Origin: Epiperipatus broadwayi
Taxonomy: Eukaryota > Onychophora > Udeonychophora > Euonychophora > Peripatidae
DNA: 64,000 bases
Direction of reading: 5' to 3'
NCBI GenBank assembly: GCA_028023455.1
Contig: JAQFVV010006245.1
Span: 7,915,154-7,979,153, forward strand
The translations under genes were made by a program, and so were the position numbers. Below the pieces are notes generated by a model. It did no database searches. It saw nothing but the letters and a program-made list of their open reading frames with translations, and was not told the origin of the DNA. Positions 23,570 through 36,179 of the stretch are shown here, in pieces (within the stretch, counting starts at the first letter, position 1; each line of letters opens with the position of its first letter).

Positions 23570-24370
23570 TAGTTGCTAGAACATATAACTTTTATTCTGT
23601 AAAATCTACATTTTGTGTTAATATAAATACACACATAAACTATAAGATATATAAAAATAATATTTCTATATTAAATAGACAATACTGTCTTAACAAATTA
23701 TGAATTTCATACTCGAGCACTTTCAAAGATCTAAGCTTTCATTTTCAAAGAAGTAGCTGGAATCTGAAGATGTAAAATATGCAAATTAGGATGGAATAGA
23801 TATTTGTTAACCTAGATTTACTACTTCCTGGAGATGGCATAAAATGTTTATTTTTTATTCATGGCATGGATGTCAGAGATAATATAATATGCCTCTTTGA
23901 TTCTCTTTTACAACTCATGCCACTCTCTGCACACCATGCGATGTTTGTCCAACATGAACTGGTGTGCTGTAGTGGCCATGTGCTGTGCAAAAACAGAAGA
24001 TTGGGATGAATCAGCTAGAGTCTTGTTGCATGCATATATATGTTGTGTGAGTCTTGTATGGATGGATGCCCTAGTCTCACCATAATATAATGCCAGACAA
24101 TTATTGTGACTGCACACAATCTTGTAAATAGGATGCTGGGCATATATGGGGGGGGGAGGATCTTTAGTATTGTTTATGCATCTGTTGAAATTGAGAGGCT
24201 GAAATTGTTATGAAAGATTGTGTATAAATCTTTATGTATATTTTTGATATATGGAAGAAAAATTTGGGGCTTATTCTATTTTCTCAAATGGAATAGTTTT
24301 TTAAATTTCTGATAATATTATCGATTGATATTCATTGATGAACATTTTAAAGACTATGTTGAACAATTTT
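23570..24370 (-). pseudogene. Penelope-like element, RT end and GIY-YIG (left arm of inverted pair)
   Basis: The minus strand gives the RT thumb/linker region (IFLPYIKNIHKDLY, about 24270; TILKILP) then the GIY-YIG domain at 24117-23908: CSHNNCLALYYGETRASIHT, TRLTQHIYA, SVFAQHMATTAHQF, consistent with the YxG signature, the conserved Arg and the downstream H-x-x-x-T-x-H. A 3' untranslated tail follows to about 23570. The endonuclease frame itself is open for about 69 codons. The same tail is found inverted at 25010-25350. Confidence 0.8.
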
Positions 24371-24789
24371 TCAGTTTTAATATTGCTTAGTTTGCTTCTA
24401 AATAACAGAAGCTCCAAAAGTTTTAAGAAGAGGAAATTAAAAATGCAGAGACTCTGTTTAATTGCATATCTCAAGTTTTTTTTTTTTTTTTAAAAATGCA
24501 TTATATTAATTTGCCTATTTTATTAATGACATTGGTTTTAATAAATCATTTGAGCCCATTGAGTAATAGTTGTGTGGGCTTGATTATAGGTTTTTGATGC
24601 TGTTTGGACTTGATAAGGGTGGGTTTTTGGCTGCCCAACATGGCGCTTGATGTTTGAACCTTTGGTTTCAAACTCTGCACTTTAAAATATGAGAATCAAT
24701 TTGCTGATAATTATATCTATTTGAATCATTTTATCTGTGTCACTATGTCAAGACTAACTTAATTTATAATGCATTGTAGATTAATTATA

Positions 24790-25350
24790 TAGGTCTCATT
24801 TGATGATGATGTGTGTTTGGATCAATGTCATCTGATCATGAAGGGCATCCACACAAAACTCACACAACATATATATGCATACAACAAGGCTCTAGTTGAT
24901 CCATCCCATCCTTCTATTTTTGCACAGCACATGGCCACTACAGGGCATCAGTGCATGCCAGACAAACCTCGCATGGTGTGCAGAAAGTGGCCCAAGTTGT
25001 GAAAGAGAATCAAAGAGGCATATTATATCATCTCTGACATACATGCCATGAATAAAAAAGAAACATTTTATGCCATCTCCAGGAAGTGGCAAATCTAGGT
25101 CAACAAAAATATAGTCCACTCTAATATGCATATTTTACATCTTCGGATTCCAGCTACTTCTTTGAAAATGAAAGATTAGATCTTTGAAAGTACTCAAGTG
25201 TGAAATTCGTCATTTATTAAGATGGTGATTGTCTGTTTAATATAGAAATATTATTTTTATATATCTTATATTTTATGTGTGTATTTATATTAACACAAAA
25301 TATAGATTTTACAGATATTTAAACTAACATATAGTTGAACATTAAACTTT
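24790..25350 (+). pseudogene. Penelope-like element, GIY-YIG 3' part (right arm of inverted pair)
   Basis: Plus-strand copy of the same family as 23570-24370: IHTKLTQHIYAYNKALVD, FAQHMATTGHQC (24850-24960) and the same 3' tail. It lacks the YYGET start, so it is more severely 5'-truncated. The two copies point away from one another and are separated by about 420 bp (24370-24790) of unrecognised sequence with a T-rich run and the patch TGCCCAACATGGCGC. Confidence 0.75.
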
Positions 25351-27028
25351 TATTCTATGACAGCAAAAACTATTTCTTTTTTATTTAACAAAGTTTTAGA
25401 TTTGTTGACTTAATCAAACATATTATTTTTCAAACTGTGTTTTGTGATAATCATGGTTTCTGACATAGTTATCTTGTGCTCTGTGAAGTAAGTTTAGAGT
25501 ATCTTTTGTTATATTTTCATGTTATAAATTATTATCAGTAATTATAATTGCTATCTTTTTAAACCTGAACAAAAAATATTTGCTGAAGTGCATTCAGAAA
25601 TTACATAGTTTTCTATATTTGCTAATTAATTGTATGCTTCATGTGATTATGCTGCATAGCATGATTATCAGTTAATCAGTGATTTTACCTAGTTGTGTGA
25701 TGAAATTTATTTGGCTGGATTTTGTTACAAAATTCATTATATCAATATAAAAATAGTTATATATAAAAAATGATGTGCCAGAAAGTTTTTTTTATCTGAT
25801 ACAAGACTTCTTCAGTGTGAAACATTTGGGAAGCCAAGAAGCAGATCCTTAATTTATTGTTTTCATTCTTTTGGCATATTCACACTTCACTATTAACTTA
25901 CTTGTTTAAATACTATGATCTTTCTTTTTTCATATAAAACTTTTATTTTATTATATTAAATCAAATTTACATTTTCTGTGAAGTTTTTATATTTCTGACA
26001 ATCTCTTTTGAATTATTCACACAGTTTATGTAGATTTTTATGTTATACATTTTTTGAGTATAGTATCTTTTCATTCTTTTTTCACAATGATTTTCTCAAT
26101 CATAACATTAAAAATGTGTTGTTTTTTTTTTAAAAAAAAATACTACATAGCCTTTCTTAAATTATTTTTGAATAATTCTCATCTAATAGTTATTATATTT
26201 TCAAAAGTTATTTTTTACCCAACAAATTTCATACTTTTTAAATATCTTTCTTTAGTAGATAGTATTTAAAGCAGTTATTTGTCTATATTATCTCCGGTAT
26301 ATCTATATAGAGTTTTAATACAAGTCCTAAACTTATTTCAAATTAATGTATATTTCAATGAACTCTTAAAACTTTTCAGGTATAAATTCCTTTTATTAAA
26401 TATATTGTAGTTTGTTATTTTTCTGGCAAAAAAATAATAATTTTTTTTTCCGTTTTTTATTTTTAATTTATAATCTCTTATAATCGAACCATTCTTTTTT
26501 TTATCTTATCTAACAATACAATTTGGCACTATCATTATATAATGAAATATTTATTTATGTATTTTTTTAATTTCTTGTCATATGTTTCTTCCATTCTAAA
26601 ATAGACTGACCAACAAGTATTCTGAAGAACCTCAAAACAACCAATAACTTTTAACCTTATGATCACTAATCTATTATTTATGAAATTATTTGTAACATTT
26701 TAAACTCTTATATAATTTATTACTACTTCTATAATAATTAACTTTATTTTTCATGCTCTTTTTTCTGGTTTTATGGAGGACGAATAATAATATTTTCATC
26801 TTCTATAATTTATCTTTATATTTCATATATTTTATATAATACAGATTAAATTTAAAGGCCCTAAACTCATTATAATGTCTAGAATTATTCTATTCATCAT
26901 ATAAAACGATTCTACCAGTATGATAGTTTCTCCTTTTATTTTTCCAGTTTTTCCAGTTTAAATGATCACTTGATATAACTGATAGAAAAAAAACATAAAA
27001 TGAATCTTGTTCTAATCATATGGCTGTG

Positions 27029-27665
<637 letters not shown>

Positions 27666-27866
27666 ATCATCATGATCACTATTATTTATAAATGTGTTAT
27701 GGGATGTAATGGAAATACTCAATATTAAGATAAATATCAAATGAAGGTATTCTTAATAATTAAGGATTATGTTTTTAAAAAATAATAAAAAGTAATATAC
27801 TTATCAACAATTAAAATTAATTGCTATTATGAATATTTATTAAAATTATTATTGCTATTTTAACAG

Positions 27867-27940
27867 ATCAACAGAAGAAATATTTGCAGTATTTATTTCT
27901 ATAGCATTTTCAGTAGATGCATTTAGAGCTGCTTATTATG
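27867..27940 (+). CDS. SLC4A11: SLC4A11-like transporter, internal exon b
   Basis: Acceptor TTTTAACAG at 27866 and donor G|GTAAGT at 27940/27941. One carried-in base completes Arg, then 24 codons plus one base. It encodes STEEIFAVFISIAFSVDAF, very close to the signature helix of SLC4 transporters (S-T-E-E-I-F/I-A-L-F-I-S-I-x-F in SLC4A11; T-Q-E-I-F in anion exchangers), which by homology is TM5. This exon is the strongest identifier of the gene. Confidence 0.9.
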
Positions 27941-28055
27941 GTAAGTCACTTATTGCTTAATTACAATTTTGTTTATACTTTAATATGTTATTTGAATATT
28001 AAATCTTTATTTTTAATAATTTTTCAAAATATTTTTGTCTGATTTTTTAATATAG
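27941..28055 (+). other. Intron b-c (115 bp)
   Basis: GTAAGT...TTTTTTAATATAG. The only short intron of this gene in the window; no features inside. Confidence 0.85.
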
Positions 28056-28227
28056 ATTTTCAGAAGAACTATTTTGGACCTGGTTGTTTTAATAACACAA
28101 CTGATGAAGGCAAAACAAATGCAGAAACGGGTGTTATAGAATGTTTGAAAGAAAATAGTTTACTTTACATTCTTCTTATGTTTGGAACATTGTGGTTAGG
28201 AGTTTATTTATATAATTTCAATAAAAC
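28056..28227 (+). CDS. SLC4A11: SLC4A11-like transporter, internal exon c
   Basis: Acceptor AATATAG at 28055, donor AC|GTAAGT at 28227/28228. Two bases complete Asp, then 56 codons plus two bases. The first part is an extracellular loop with GPGCFNNTTDEG, where NNT and NTT are N-glycosylation sequons, and a second cysteine in IECLKEN that could pair with the first. SLC4A11 is known to be glycosylated in the equivalent loop. The second part, LLYILLMFGTLWLGVYLYNF, is a hydrophobic helix equivalent to TM7 (SLC4A11: LLIMLGTLWLGYTLYQF). Confidence 0.9.
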
Positions 28228-28451
28228 GTAAGTAAAAATAAGCATTTATATATATATATAATGTTAATGTAAATAAATTATAAATTTTGATTCATATGAA
28301 TGAGTTTTGGTATTACAATTTACAAAAAAGTTTTTACATTTCTAGACTTATACTTGAAAGCAATTAATAATTATTTAAAGCGAATATTCTAAATAAAAAA
28401 TTAGTTTATGGCATATTTATTTTCAAATACACATATCTGTGAATGTGTCAA

Positions 28452-28807
28452 GAAATACATATAAACATCACATGATCACCATTTCTTATGCTTGCTTATA
28501 ACTGTTATTAAAACAGGAAAAACTCTCTATATGTATTGCCACTCAGTGCAAGTCAGAGTAATCAATGGATTTCAGAAGGCTTGTTCATAAAATTCCTATC
28601 TAGTGCATAAACCTAGCACTGCACCTAGTTCTCAGATCCAAGGCTCCTCACTGACGAAGGCCACAAGCCAGAAACTAGTCTGGGGATTTTGTATGAGTAG
28701 ACACTAGATGGGGATTTTATGCACAAGTCTTCTGGCATCCATTGATTACTCTGGCTTGCACTGAGTGGCAATATGTATAGAGAGTTTTGCCTGTTGAAAT
28801 ACATATA
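28452..28807. mobile_element. Family B ribozyme repeat, inverted (hairpin) copy in one 12-bp TSD
   Basis: A minus-oriented arm (28464-28607) and a plus-oriented arm with the ribozyme (28608-28795) face one another. About 95 bp of 28513-28607 is the reverse complement of 28698-28793, so the insert can fold into a large hairpin with the hammerhead in its loop. It is bracketed by identical GAAATACATATA at 28452-28463 and 28796-28807, read as a target-site duplication around the whole inverted unit. Confidence 0.8.
28636..28696 (+). ncRNA. Hammerhead ribozyme, family B copy 1 (core intact)
   Basis: Core CTGACGA (28651-28657), a stem II GGC/GCC with loop CACAA and an A-A mismatch next to the core, GAAA (28671-28674), palindromic stem III ACTAGT (28674-28679), and cleavage triplet GUC with scission predicted after 28680. 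Inner stem I TCCTCA (28645-28650) pairs fully with TGGGGA (28681-28686), one wobble. The outer stem I helix seen in other copies (ATCCAA/TTGGAT) is weakened here. Confidence 0.75.
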
Positions 28808-29589
28808 TGTGCCAAAAAGTTGAATGGTTTATTACTGCAATAAAATTATGCTATACTCAAAACATTTTAAATAAAATATATTATTTAGTTAAATCATCAA
28901 GTCTGTTTCTCTTTTCTTTAGTTTAACATTTAAAAATATGTATTTATGATGATTTTTTGCCTGAATACAAGATTTTTTGTAATAACTTGGCAGTACTGAG
29001 ATAGAGGATGAACAAATTAAGAATTTTAAAAATGTGTTTCAATAAGCTATTAGTTAAATTATATATGTTCATATTAAAAGGATGTAGGTATATGTATAAC
29101 CATGTTGTAAAATCATGTTATCATTGCCATTATTTATATTTAAAAAATATTTTTAGTGATAATAAAAAATATTAATGTATATATTGTAATAATCGGAGTC
29201 ACTCTTTGGCTGCAGATAAATATGAATACACACACACTCACTCACACACACACTTATATTTATATAAATAAATAAATATATATATATATATATAGGCATT
29301 TTTTAAAATTTTTATAGTTTTTATTCTAGTGAATATTTATATATATATTATGAGACCAATGGGGCTCATGACACATAACCCAGTTATTGCATAGCATCAT
29401 AGCATGTGTATGCATATATATTCAAAACTTAAAGGAAAAGGAAAAGAGATAAAAGTTATATATATATATGTCTAAAATAAAATCTAAATTAAATATTAAT
29501 TAATTGAATGATAATATTTTTTGATATATAAAATATATAAAGTTAAATAAAATGATCTCTGATACAAATATGTTATTTATTTTTGATAC

Positions 29590-29705
29590 TGAGTCAAATT
29601 AAAGCTGTAAATTAGTAAACTAGTCTGAGGATGAACAGAAACTATATAGGAATTTTGATGCACTATTAGTGCGCTGGATGTCATTATTTTAAAAGAGTGG
29701 CTACT
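29590..29705 (+). repeat. Degenerate family B relic
   Basis: AACTAGTCTGAGGATGAACAG (28 positions into the segment) followed by GGAATTTTGATGCAC and GCTGGATGTCATTA parallels the family B stretch from stem III of the ribozyme to CTTCTGGCATCCATTGATTA. No ribozyme core remains. Confidence 0.4.
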
Positions 29706-31120
29706 GTTTAAACATCATTTGAGAAATAAGTATTCTCCATTTTTAACAAAGAGTAATAAATTTATTACATTTTAAAAACATAATTTCTTTTATTGAAATT
29801 TAGTAACAAGAAAATATTTATTTCTCCCAAAAATTTATATTTCTCAGTGATAAATAACTTCATTATACAGTAGCCAAGGTAAGATCTAGTTTATTTATTT
29901 ATTTTTTGTGAAAAAAAAAATCATTTAGTTAGTTCTAAATAAACAAAAAAAAAATTGGATTTCATGAAATTATATTTCAAAGATTTTTTTTACAGCTGTT
30001 AAAAAATACTTAAAATATATAAATAAATTTCTGAATAAAAAAATATTTGATTGGAATGGATTCAGTTAAATTTTGGAATTAATAATTTTCTACTAATTTA
30101 ATATTTTAAGTATCAAAAACATTTAAAACAAAAATATTTTCATTTTAAACCCCAAAAAGAATACTTATCTAAATAATAATTACCAAAAAGTAAATCAATT
30201 TAATTTCTTTAATGATAAATTAATAAAAGAAAAACAGCAATTCTAAAATTCATTCCTGATATTATTGGGATCCTCAACAAAACATTTGTAAGACTCAATA
30301 GAATATTAATAAAATGTCTTCCATGTTTATCAACTTTTATGTCTAGGAAGAAGACAAAAATATTTTCACATCTGGCCCATAAATTTATAATATATTTTTT
30401 TCTATATAAAAATATTGTGTTGTTTTAATATTTATTAATAATTACGATTTCCTAGTTCATTACCAATTACTATATAGCTTATGGTATAAGACAAGTCATT
30501 ATTATGCCATATGACATTTGAGTTTCTACATCTAATTATAACTACAACATTATTATGATTATATTTCTCAATATATTATTTATTACCATTATGATTTTTT
30601 GGCACACCAACTGTTATAATAATTGTAAGAAGTTAAACTATTTGATATAATGACTTGATCCCAAATACATATCTACAAAATAAAATTAGCCTGTTGAATG
30701 AATTTTAGTTTATAAAGTTTTAAACTTTTAACAAATATATATGTTGAATTGTTCAGTAATAATACTTATACATTTTCATATTTATTTGTTGTTTACACAT
30801 TTTAATTTATTGTGTATATTTAAAATAGAAAAACATTATTTATTGATTCTGTAAATATCTACCTATGTAGTATTGCTGTATATATTAAACTTCTTTTATA
30901 GTAAAAAGTTGTTTATTATTGGATATTATGAAAATATTTTTATCATAATGGTATCAATTGAAATATGTCACAGTTAATAATTAAATGCTTAGTGTAGTAT
31001 CCACTTAAATTTTTTTTGGAAATATAAAATATTTATTTAGAACAGATAAATTATTTAATATGTTGGTAAGTAAAATAGTATATATATTTTTGTAAATCAC
31101 TACTTTTCTCTCGTTTTTAG

Positions 31121-31227
31121 CCCATTTTTAAATGCTAGCAAGCGAGAAATGCTAACAGATTATGCTTTACCTGTTGCCGTTATTACTCTGTCATTTGTTG
31201 GTTCCTATATCTTCAGACATGTTAATT
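31121..31227 (+). CDS. SLC4A11: SLC4A11-like transporter, internal exon d
   Basis: Acceptor CGTTTTTAG at 31120, donor T|GTAAGT at 31227/31228. Two carried bases plus C make Thr, then 35 codons plus one base. Contains KREMLTDYALPVAVITLSF, equivalent to TM8 of the SLC4 fold (SLC4A11: REILSDCALPIAVLAFSL; SLC4A1: DFGVPISILIM). TM8 contributes to the central ion site in this fold. The P-F-L-N start and basic KR mark the cytosolic loop before it. Confidence 0.9.
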
Positions 31228-32199
31228 GTAAGTAAGATATCTTGGAAATGGAATACAAGAACATTTCTGTGATTTTTTTTATGTTGTAAACATTTAGTAA
31301 AATGAATAATTAGTTAAATGTTGGGCTATTTCATAATCTAGTTGAAATTAAATGTTTTTTTTTTTAAATTAAACATTAATTGTATCTTCCTAAATACTTT
31401 CAACTATTAATAATAACAAATTATTATAGAACATGTGTGTTAAGGGATATTGGTTTTCTTTTTTGATGTTTCTGGCCCATACTAGCATAAAAAATTGAAC
31501 AAATAATCTTTAGAGTCATAGATTTATGTTTTGCTAAATTTAAGGTGATATTTATACCAACTAGATAAATATGAAGTACCACTTGAAACATTGGATTTGA
31601 TACTAACCTGTGTGTTTCTACTAACAGTTGAAAGTATTTAGAAAGATATAAAGTTTTTATTTTTTTAAAAGCATCTAAGAATTTCAACTAGATGGTGCAA
31701 ATAGTATGTCATATAAGTGAAATTAAAATTCCATTATTATAAATCTTAAGATAATTGTTTAGTAAAATGTTATATATGTATTTATTGCTAATTGAGTTAA
31801 TGTATATTTATAATTTTTAAGTATTGTCCTTTTACATATTGTAATGGTACAAAAAGAAGGGGTGATATGGAGAGATGGAAAACCATCACTATCCCTATTT
31901 ATAACCAAAATAATAAATAAATATAGAAAATGAATGTGCATGTGGGATCAGTATGTACTAACCTTTATAACAGATATTTATAAGTAGATATATTAGTAAT
32001 AATATCTATAAGCTATAATATCACCAGAAAATATACTAAGAATAATCAATAATAATCATTAGTAACCAGAAAATAGCATTAATCATGAAATTCACAGTTA
32101 AAAAAACTTTTATCTTTAAATGAAAGTATAATTTGCACATTAAAAAATACCTTGTACAATGATTTGATTTTTTTGCAGTACTTCTTTGCAGTTGTAATT

Positions 32200-33965
32200 T
32201 ACAGTTTTCATATAGATTTTTTTCTTCAAGGTTTCTCCATTCCAGGTTAATTTACACAGTCATTTTTACTCATTTTACAATAGTATATTTCAGGTTAACA
32301 CACAAAAAGAATTTATCCATTTTTTTTAAATAAATTTTCAATATCAGGCTAACACATAGAAAGAGACACTCATGCTTTTGGTTAGAGACAAGGTTTGTGG
32401 CAGATTACTTCAGAGTTATCTTCTCGCCTTTCACATTTTTTTCAGTGAAGTGGGTTACGTGAGGATAAATGATCATTAGCTTTTAGCTAAACTTAGCATT
32501 TGGTTTTTAAGTCCATTTTAGGAAACATTTTTCTAAATTAGTGGTGTGTTCATCACAACTAAACTTTTACTATTTTCTTTTTTAGCAGCAGAATTAGAAC
32601 TGATTGAAATCCTCAACAGCTTGATTAAGACTTCTGTTCTCTTCATCAGTTGGGTTAGAACCTCCTACTGTTCTCTTCAACAGCTTGATTATGATTTCTA
32701 CTGTTCTTATCAACAGTCAGCTTAGAATTGTCTGTCTTCTTCAACAGTCTCACCATGCCAATATTATAAGCTTCTTAAATTTAGAATTATTTAATTATTG
32801 GGGAAATAATATTTAATTTTACCATATGTTTTTATAATAATAATGCTTATTTATATAAATATTTTCATCACATGATAATACAAGAATTTTTAAATATTAT
32901 TTTAAACATAATGGGAATATTAGAAATGTATTATAATTTGTGAATGTTTGTTAAAAAGAGAGAAAAATATAAAATCAAATAAATAATTTTTTCTCTCTTC
33001 AATAATTTTATCTATTTATTAATTTTAATTTTAACTTTAAAAATGTATTAAGAGAAAAAAAAAGATCTTCAGTAAATTACTTCATAAATTTTAATTCTAA
33101 CTTTTAAAAGAGATAAATAAATAAATTTCAAAAGACAAGAGAAAAAAATAAAAAACTAACATTTTTATTAAAATTTGTTTTAAATAATTAGTTATTTTTT
33201 CTTTTCTTTTTATTACTTGTCAATACAATAGGCAGTGTTTATAAGGTTAGTGTAATTAGTCTGATTTTTTGTTTTTCTTTTGGTGAAATAAACTAATTAA
33301 AGAATTTACTAATTAAAGAATTTCAAAATTATAATTGGAATTTTTATTTTCAATAAAAAAATGAAGGAAATATCTAAAAAATATTTTTGTAAAAAAAAAA
33401 AAAAATCTAATTGGTTAGTAGTAAATTTTGTCATGCAAGAGACAGACTGGTGATTGGTAAGAGCAGGTTTATTCCCATAATAGGGATGTGTGTAATCATT
33501 AGACCTGTTTTTTTCCAAACAGAGGTAAGTCATAAGCAAACTGTTAAAGAAAATAGAAGAACTAGTCATCAAGAGGAGAGAAAATCAGTCCTGACTCAGG
33601 CACTGAAGAAGAAAAAAGTAACAGTTAAGTTGTAAGGAGCACATCACTAGTTTAGAAAAATGTTTACTAAAATTAACTTATAATGTGTTTTAAGGTTGGC
33701 TAAAAGCTAAACATCATCTACCTCCATGTAACCTTCTTCATAGGGAAAATGTGAAAGAGAAAATACTCTGAATTAATCTGTCACAAATTTTGTCTCCACT
33801 AAGAGCATGAGTGTCTCTAGGTGTTAGCCAGATCCTGAAAATTTATTAGAAAAAAAAAGGATTCTGTGTGTTAGCCTGAAATATTCTATTGCAACATGGA
33901 GAAAATTTGACTGTGTAAATTAACCTGGAATGAAGAAATATTCATGATAAAAACTTATGTGGAAA
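32200..33965. repeat. Long inverted repeat, arms of about 400 bp
   Basis: The minus strand of about 32200-32600 matches the plus strand of about 33595-33965. Landmarks include CAGGTTAATTTACACAGTC / GACTGTGTAAATTAACCTGG, GAGACACTCATG / CATGAGTGTCTC, and CATTTTTCTAAATTAGTGGTGTG / CACATCACTAGTTTAGAAAAATG. About 1 kb separates the arms. It is either two inverted copies of one unrecognised repeat or a foldback element. The spacer carries a short-unit tandem repeat (32593-32760) and an open stretch at 33411-33635 that I do not recognise. Confidence 0.75.
32593..32760. repeat. Minisatellite, 30-34 bp unit, about five copies
   Basis: On the minus strand the unit starts CTGTTGAAGAGAACAG (variants CTGTTGATAAGAACAG, CTGATGAAGAGAACAG, CTGTTGAAGAAGACAG), each ending in AATCAAG- or AACCCAA-like sequence. 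It sits at the inner end of the left arm of the long inverted repeat. The CTGATGAAGA phrase resembles the start of a hammerhead or Penelope tail, but no GAAA partner is present. Confidence 0.7.
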
Positions 33966-35149
33966 CTGATGGACTCCAAAAAATGAAAACCATGGTATAA
34001 GGTTTTTTAATGTGTACATTATACTTTCATTCACATATATTTTTATACAAACTATAATTGATAGGGATGAATAATTTTAGTAAAGTAACATTTTCTTAAG
34101 AAACATGTATTTTTTATTTATTTGATTTTTTTTTAATTATAGTTTTTAAGAAATTTAATTTTTATTTATTTATTTTGCCTCCAAAATTACATCAAGAATT
34201 AAGCTAATTTAATTCCTTATCTCAGATTAAAGTCATGTTTTAATTTTAATTGAAAACAAAATAATTCAATGATAGAAAAATTAATTTAATTAATGAATGA
34301 AAATCAAAGGGTTAGTCTTTTTTAATATTAAACCATACTCTTGGTAAGCATGTATAAATTTAAATTATCATATGATATCATTTATACATTTTTAATTATT
34401 AATCAGTTTATTAAGTAATTGTTTAAAATATATTTTGGTGTTAATTCCCGTGCTATCTGTTACCTAAATTGGTAGTATGTGTGTCTCGATTTTATTATAG
34501 TTTAGTGTTTTAAGAATTTTTAAATTATCCTAGCAAAATTATTTTAAATTAAATTAGAGCAAACTGTTATATTTAATTATATCTAGTTACACAGTTGCAG
34601 TTCCTAGAATCTTATGGTATTGAGATAACTCTAGAGAGCATAATGGTTTATTATATGGATATGTAGGAGTTTGTGAATGGATACACAGATCATAGCTCTG
34701 GATGATGCAAAGGCATCAAAAAATCCATCCATTGCATTTTATTTTTTTTGTTGAGAAAAATTAATTTATATTTGGCCAGTACACTAATGGTACTAGCCAA
34801 AGCATTAATGATAGTCAGCATGCACTAATATTCCACCATTATTTTTTATTAAAACTGATAGATTAACACTAGATTAGGTGCATCCAAATAATTGTTATAT
34901 TCTGCTAATGGATCTCTTTTATAACCAGTCACAAGGTTGACTGTTGGTCAAAGATGGATTTTTTTGTCTATGGATTTTATGATTTATGCTGACTGCTGGT
35001 GCTTAATGATTACTGTTAAATATTCTTTGCATATTTTTGGTGGTATTGTGGTTTATAGGTATTACTAAATGACTTATAACTATCTGTTATATAGATTAAT
35101 ACAATCTGATTCCCATGCTCATTTTTATTTGTTTATTGAATAAGACATT

Positions 35150-35260
35150 TGGAAATGTTGATGATTTTCCATCTCCCTGTGCCATCCCTTCCTTACATAG
35201 AATTACAAATGGTGCCCAATATGAGACCCAATGATGATCAAGTTTTAGTAGTCAGTATAT
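35150..35260 (+). promoter_or_regulatory. Possible LTR end and primer-binding site
   Basis: ATTACA is followed two bases on by TGGTGCCCAATATGAGAC (about 35211-35228). This has the layout of an LTR 3' end (..CA) with a tRNA primer-binding site (TGG complementary to CCA), as in many Ty3/gypsy elements, and lies 1 kb upstream of a gag-like coiled coil. No second LTR was identified. Weak inference. Confidence 0.3.
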
Positions 35261-35394
35261 AAAATGTTCACATAATTTGATATTGAAATATGATGACACC
35301 TGACAAAGAAAACTGTATTTTGATTCAAAATTAATTTTACAAAATGTATTACTGTGATATCTACAATAAGATGATAAATAATGACTAACTATTA

Positions 35395-35416
35395 ATGATC
35401 ATAAATGATAAAAATT

Positions 35417-35459
<43 letters not shown>

Positions 35460-35510
35460 TTTATCATTTATGATATTAATAGTTATATATATATATATAT
35501 ATATATATAT
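35395..35510. repeat. TA tracts nested in a short inverted repeat
   Basis: Two TA runs (35419-35454 and 35483-35510). The first is flanked by ATCATAAATGATAAAAA and the reverse-complementary TTTTTATCATTTATGAT, so the locus can extrude as a long cruciform. Confidence 0.85.
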
Positions 35511-36179
35511 GTTTAAGGAGTTCATATTTAAAGTTGAATAGAAAATCAAAGTATGATTTTTGGGAGACTGGATTGCACTATTGGGGTTTATTTAGCTGTA
35601 CTTTTAATGCTATGATGTATCAGGGATTGTATCATTGACTTAAGGATACAGTGTTATCATGAAACTCTAGGGAGTGTTCTATCTCAACATTTTTCAATCC
35701 ATTATCAAGTTTTGATATTTCCAGTTGTTTATCTGATCAGTTAATCTAATCCCGCCATGAACCCTAGCCTCTAAGACTCAAAAAAGTAATACTTGGCTTT
35801 GACATTTTATATTTTCCAACCTCTATGACTCAAAGGAGCAAAATATAATTTGTATTTATCAGTCCCTAAGACTTAAAGAAGCAGGACTTCAGCAAAATGT
35901 TTTGCATTATTTCTGTTTTGGGTTGTACATATTATACAGTGTCTTAATTGAGGTAGACCTTCTGATGAGCATGCTGCATTGTGCACTTATAGTACAGTGA
36001 CTGGATTCTATATCTTTCTCAGGATTGCAAGTCACTATGTCATTTTTTGTGGGCATATGCTTGCCAGATCTCTGAGAAAAGTTTTGGCAAGTGGTTTGTT
36101 TTATAAGATATATTGTTAAAAAAGTTCATACTTAAATTCCCTGTGTATAAAAAAATTTTTCACAATTTTTTTAAAGATT

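Larger units (their letters stand above)
28228..31120 (+). other. Intron c-d (2.9 kb)
   Basis: GTAAGT to TCGTTTTTAG. It contains the family B inverted ribozyme repeat at 28464-28795 and a degenerate family B relic at about 29600-29700. Also (CA)/(TA) runs near 29230-29295. From 29700 to 31100 only A+T-rich sequence is seen. Confidence 0.85.

Noticed and set aside
33411-33635. 74-codon open stretch with basic C-terminus
   Set aside because: Lies in the spacer/right arm of the long inverted repeat and shows no recognisable domain; likely chance.
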